Shown one piece after another: positions 5,888 to 7,123 of a stretch of 7,123 bases of DNA (its first letter is position 1; every line of letters begins with the position of its first letter). The stretch is taken from positions 1-7,123 of the forward strand of contig JAJAYG010000476.1 of assembly GCA_026786335.1 (NCBI GenBank), in the 5' to 3' direction. The translations under genes and the position numbers were made by a program. Source of the DNA: Chitinophagales bacterium (GTDB lineage Bacteria; Bacteroidota; Bacteroidia; Chitinophagales; UBA10324). The notes beneath the pieces were generated by a model. It saw only the letters and a program-made list of their open reading frames with translations, was not told the DNA's origin and made no database searches.

Positions 5888-6225
5888 ACATTTAATCCAA
5901 AAGATTGTGCTTTACTTCTGCCGCTTGCTTCATCAATTAAAATTAATGAGGCATTGTTTTCTTTAGCAAGTACAATCGCTTCAGCTTCTCCCGGGTCGAG
6001 ATCATTCAACAATAACTCAACTTCATTTTTATTTTTTATAATACCAATTTCTACCCAAAGAGAATTCAGTATTTGTGATAAATCTTTTCCCCCTCCAAAA
6101 AATAAATTTAACTCCTTCATCACTGCATGCGGAACAAGAATATTTTGATAGCGTGATGGAAGTAAATGAAGATGTTGAATTTTCAATAATGCCCTTAGTG
6201 GAGAAGTATCGCTTACAACAATCAT
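5848..6225 (-). CDS. DUF3368 PIN-like toxin, frameshifted near its C-terminus
   Basis: The open frame gives 125 residues of a PIN-domain-like protein. The N-terminal VVSDTSPL carries the first acidic residue (D6), followed by VPHAVMKEL (E38), LDPGEAEAIVLA (E80/E82) and ASLILIDE (D98), the four-point acidic pattern expected for metal-dependent PIN ribonucleases. DUF3368 proteins pair with UPF0175 proteins as putative type II toxins, and this gene overlaps the antitoxin by four bases (ATGA), implying translational coupling. After GLNV (residue 113) the family sequence stops and 12 unrelated residues precede TGA; the true ending is found in the -1 frame (5735-5887). No classical slippery heptamer is visible at the junction, so a single-base deletion or a sequencing error is more likely than programmed frameshifting. 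All catalytic acids lie before the shift, so the truncated product could keep an active site but lacks the last helices. Confidence 0.85.
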   Translation of the reverse strand: MIVVSDTSPLRALLKIQHLHLLPSRYQNILVPHAVMKELNLFFGGGKDLSQILNSLWVEIGIIKNKNEVELLLNDLDPGEAEAIVLAKENNASLILIDEASGRSKAQSFGLNVPEFLEFYLKQRR

Positions 6226-6461
6226 AATCGATTAAGATGTTTCAGTGTCTCAACATCATGATGCAAATCATCAACATCGTATTGAGAAATCTCACGCACA
6301 AAAAGCAATTCGCGAAAAGCTTCCTGATCCATTTCGGCAAGAAAACTTGCTTTGCCAAAAGGTAACCGCCGTTGCGAATAAAGCATTAATGCAATTTCCT
6401 TTTTCAATTCATCCTCTGTTAAATGAGAAGCTGTGAGAATATCTTCAGAAATATTTACCAT
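6222..6461 (-). CDS. UPF0175-family antitoxin
   Basis: A 79-residue protein with the UPF0175 layout: an opening ISEDILTASHLTEDELKKEI, an ALMLYSQRRLPFGKASFLAE segment that forms a helix-turn-helix (about 33-54, with the G-K-A..L-A family core), and a C-terminal VREISQYDVDDLHHDVETLK tail that in this family is thought to contact the toxin. It should bind the cassette promoter and neutralise the downstream DUF3368 protein. Its last codons overlap the toxin start. The ATG at 6461 lies only 11 bases past a perfect -7 box, so the mRNA leader would be extremely short. It is intact even though the toxin is frameshifted. Confidence 0.88.
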   Translation of the reverse strand: MVNISEDILTASHLTEDELKKEIALMLYSQRRLPFGKASFLAEMDQEAFRELLFVREISQYDVDDLHHDVETLKHLNRL

Positions 6462-6472
6462 TACTTTTTTTT

Positions 6473-6480
6473 CAAAGTTA
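6473..6480 (-). promoter_or_regulatory. Bacteroidota -7 box (TAACTTTG) of the toxin-antitoxin operon
   Basis: TAACTTTG on the minus strand is an exact match to the TAnnTTTG consensus of the Bacteroidota primary sigma factor. A TTTT near 6500-6503 lies about 19 bases upstream, a 3-of-4 match to the -33 TTTG. Transcription should start only a few bases before the antitoxin ATG at 6461, giving a nearly leaderless mRNA. The site lies in the 45-bp gap after truA and would give the cassette its own promoter. Confidence 0.6.
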
Positions 6481-6506
6481 AAATGAAATTTGCAAGCAGA
6501 AAAGAA

Positions 6507-7123
6507 TTATAAATTTATTCTAATCATTGTTCCTTTGGGATAAACAACTTCCATCAAAGTTAATCCCTGTGCGGCTGCAGAGAAATCTGTTCTATGCGGT
6601 TGCTTGCTTTCAAAAATTTCCTCCAATCGTTCTGCATTAATTTTTCCTCTCGCAAAGCGAATGGAAGTTCCAACAATGCCGCGAACCATGCCTCGCAGAA
6701 ATCGATCGGCTGTGATGTTGAATCGCAGCAGTTTCATTTCATCATCCCAATGCCAGTGCGCATGTTTGATTTTGCAGATGGTGGTTTTTACCTGTGTTCT
6801 TCTTTTACTGAATGCAGCAAACTCGGTATGCGACTTAACAATCTTAGCTGCTTCATTTAATTTCTCCAATGGCAATTCATCGTAAGGATAATAACAGATG
6901 ATGTCTGTGATCAGCGGATTTTTTTCATACGAGATAAGGTATTCGTATTTCCGCTCCTTAGCTTCAAAGCGTGCATTGAATTTTTCGCCGGTAGTAAAAA
7001 CATTTCGAACTGCAATATCATCGGGCAACATAAAATTGATGCGGCGCAAAAAATCTTTTGGGATTTCTTTTCTGGTATCGAAATGTGCAAAATTCTGATG
7101 TGCGTGTACACCAGCATCTGTTC
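6507..7123 (-). CDS. truA: tRNA pseudouridine(38-40) synthase TruA (N-terminus beyond right edge)
   Basis: The frame is open from the right edge to TAA at 6507, giving 204 complete codons. The first visible residues are TDAGVHAHQNFAHFDT, the TruA catalytic motif, with the nucleophilic aspartate encoded at 7118-7116. Further family landmarks are LRRINFMLPDDIAV, ARFEAKERKYEYLIS (with the conserved active-site tyrosine), FAAFSKR, and FLRGMVRGIVGTSIRFARGK near the C-terminus. TruA isomerises uridines 38-40 in the anticodon arm of many tRNAs in the cytoplasm. Full-length proteins have about 245-270 residues, so roughly 50 N-terminal residues are outside the window. A TTG at 7049 could be mistaken for a start, but it lies after the catalytic motif and so cannot be the real one. 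Confidence 0.95.
   Translation of the reverse strand, partial: TDAGVHAHQNFAHFDTRKEIPKDFLRRINFMLPDDIAVRNVFTTGEKFNARFEAKERKYEYLISYEKNPLITDIICYYPYDELPLEKLNEAAKIVKSHTEFAAFSKRRTQVKTTICKIKHAHWHWDDEMKLLRFNITADRFLRGMVRGIVGTSIRFARGKINAERLEEIFESKQPHRTDFSAAAQGLTLMEVVYPKGTMIRINL

Noticed and set aside
5884..5900. Programmed -1 frameshift site in the toxin gene
   Set aside because: The junction has no X-XXY-YYZ slippery heptamer and no obvious downstream stem; a single-base loss or sequencing error explains it more simply.
6911..7117. 68-codon minus-strand ORF at the right edge
   Set aside because: It is in another frame over truA, whose frame carries the TDAGVHA catalytic motif and runs to the edge.

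Overview
The window looks like chromosomal DNA of a member of the Bacteroidota, probably of the Chitinophagales/Sphingobacteriales type. The basis is AT-rich DNA, starts without a clear Shine-Dalgarno sequence, a Bacteroidota-style -7 box (TAnnTTTG) before one operon and near matches before three more genes, and protein families I associate with that phylum. This is an assignment by pattern recognition, not by a search. Every gene I can support lies on the minus strand, so transcription runs from right to left.

Reading with transcription: (1) The right edge holds a truA gene (tRNA pseudouridine synthase) whose N-terminus lies outside the window; the catalytic TDAGVHA motif is the first thing visible. 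(2) A small two-gene type II toxin-antitoxin cassette follows: a UPF0175-type antitoxin and a DUF3368/PIN-type toxin overlapping it by ATGA. The toxin frame is broken by what looks like a one-base loss near 5887. The missing 50 residues of the family's C-terminus are intact in the -1 frame, down to 5735. (3) Next is a full-length homodimer-type ABC exporter (permease fused to ATPase). (4) Then comes a stress-like cluster: a Dps ferritin-like protein, the decayed remains of a LEA-type-2-like membrane-anchored gene in what first appears to be a 590-bp gap, a secreted DUF2541-like protein closed by a strong terminator, and a DoxX-like membrane protein. (5) The left end has a short AraC-family regulator, preceded by a 30-codon ORF that overlaps its TTG start, and the N-terminal part of a PAS-domain sensor that runs off the left edge within a 21-residue tandem-repeat linker.

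The most interesting signal is not a gene. Three of the four live promoter regions in the stress cluster (dps, the DUF2541-like gene and the DoxX-like gene) carry the same tripartite element, GTGTGA-N3-ATGTAAC-N14-GTGTAAC. Its internal spacing is identical in all three copies, it sits 81-87 bases from each start codon, and a -7-like box lies at exactly the same offset in each. This suggests one dedicated regulator controlling a small local regulon of a DNA-protecting ferritin, a secreted protein and a membrane protein. The regulator is not identified here. The distal part resembles a Crp/Fnr-type half-site, and the neighbouring AraC gene is an alternative candidate.
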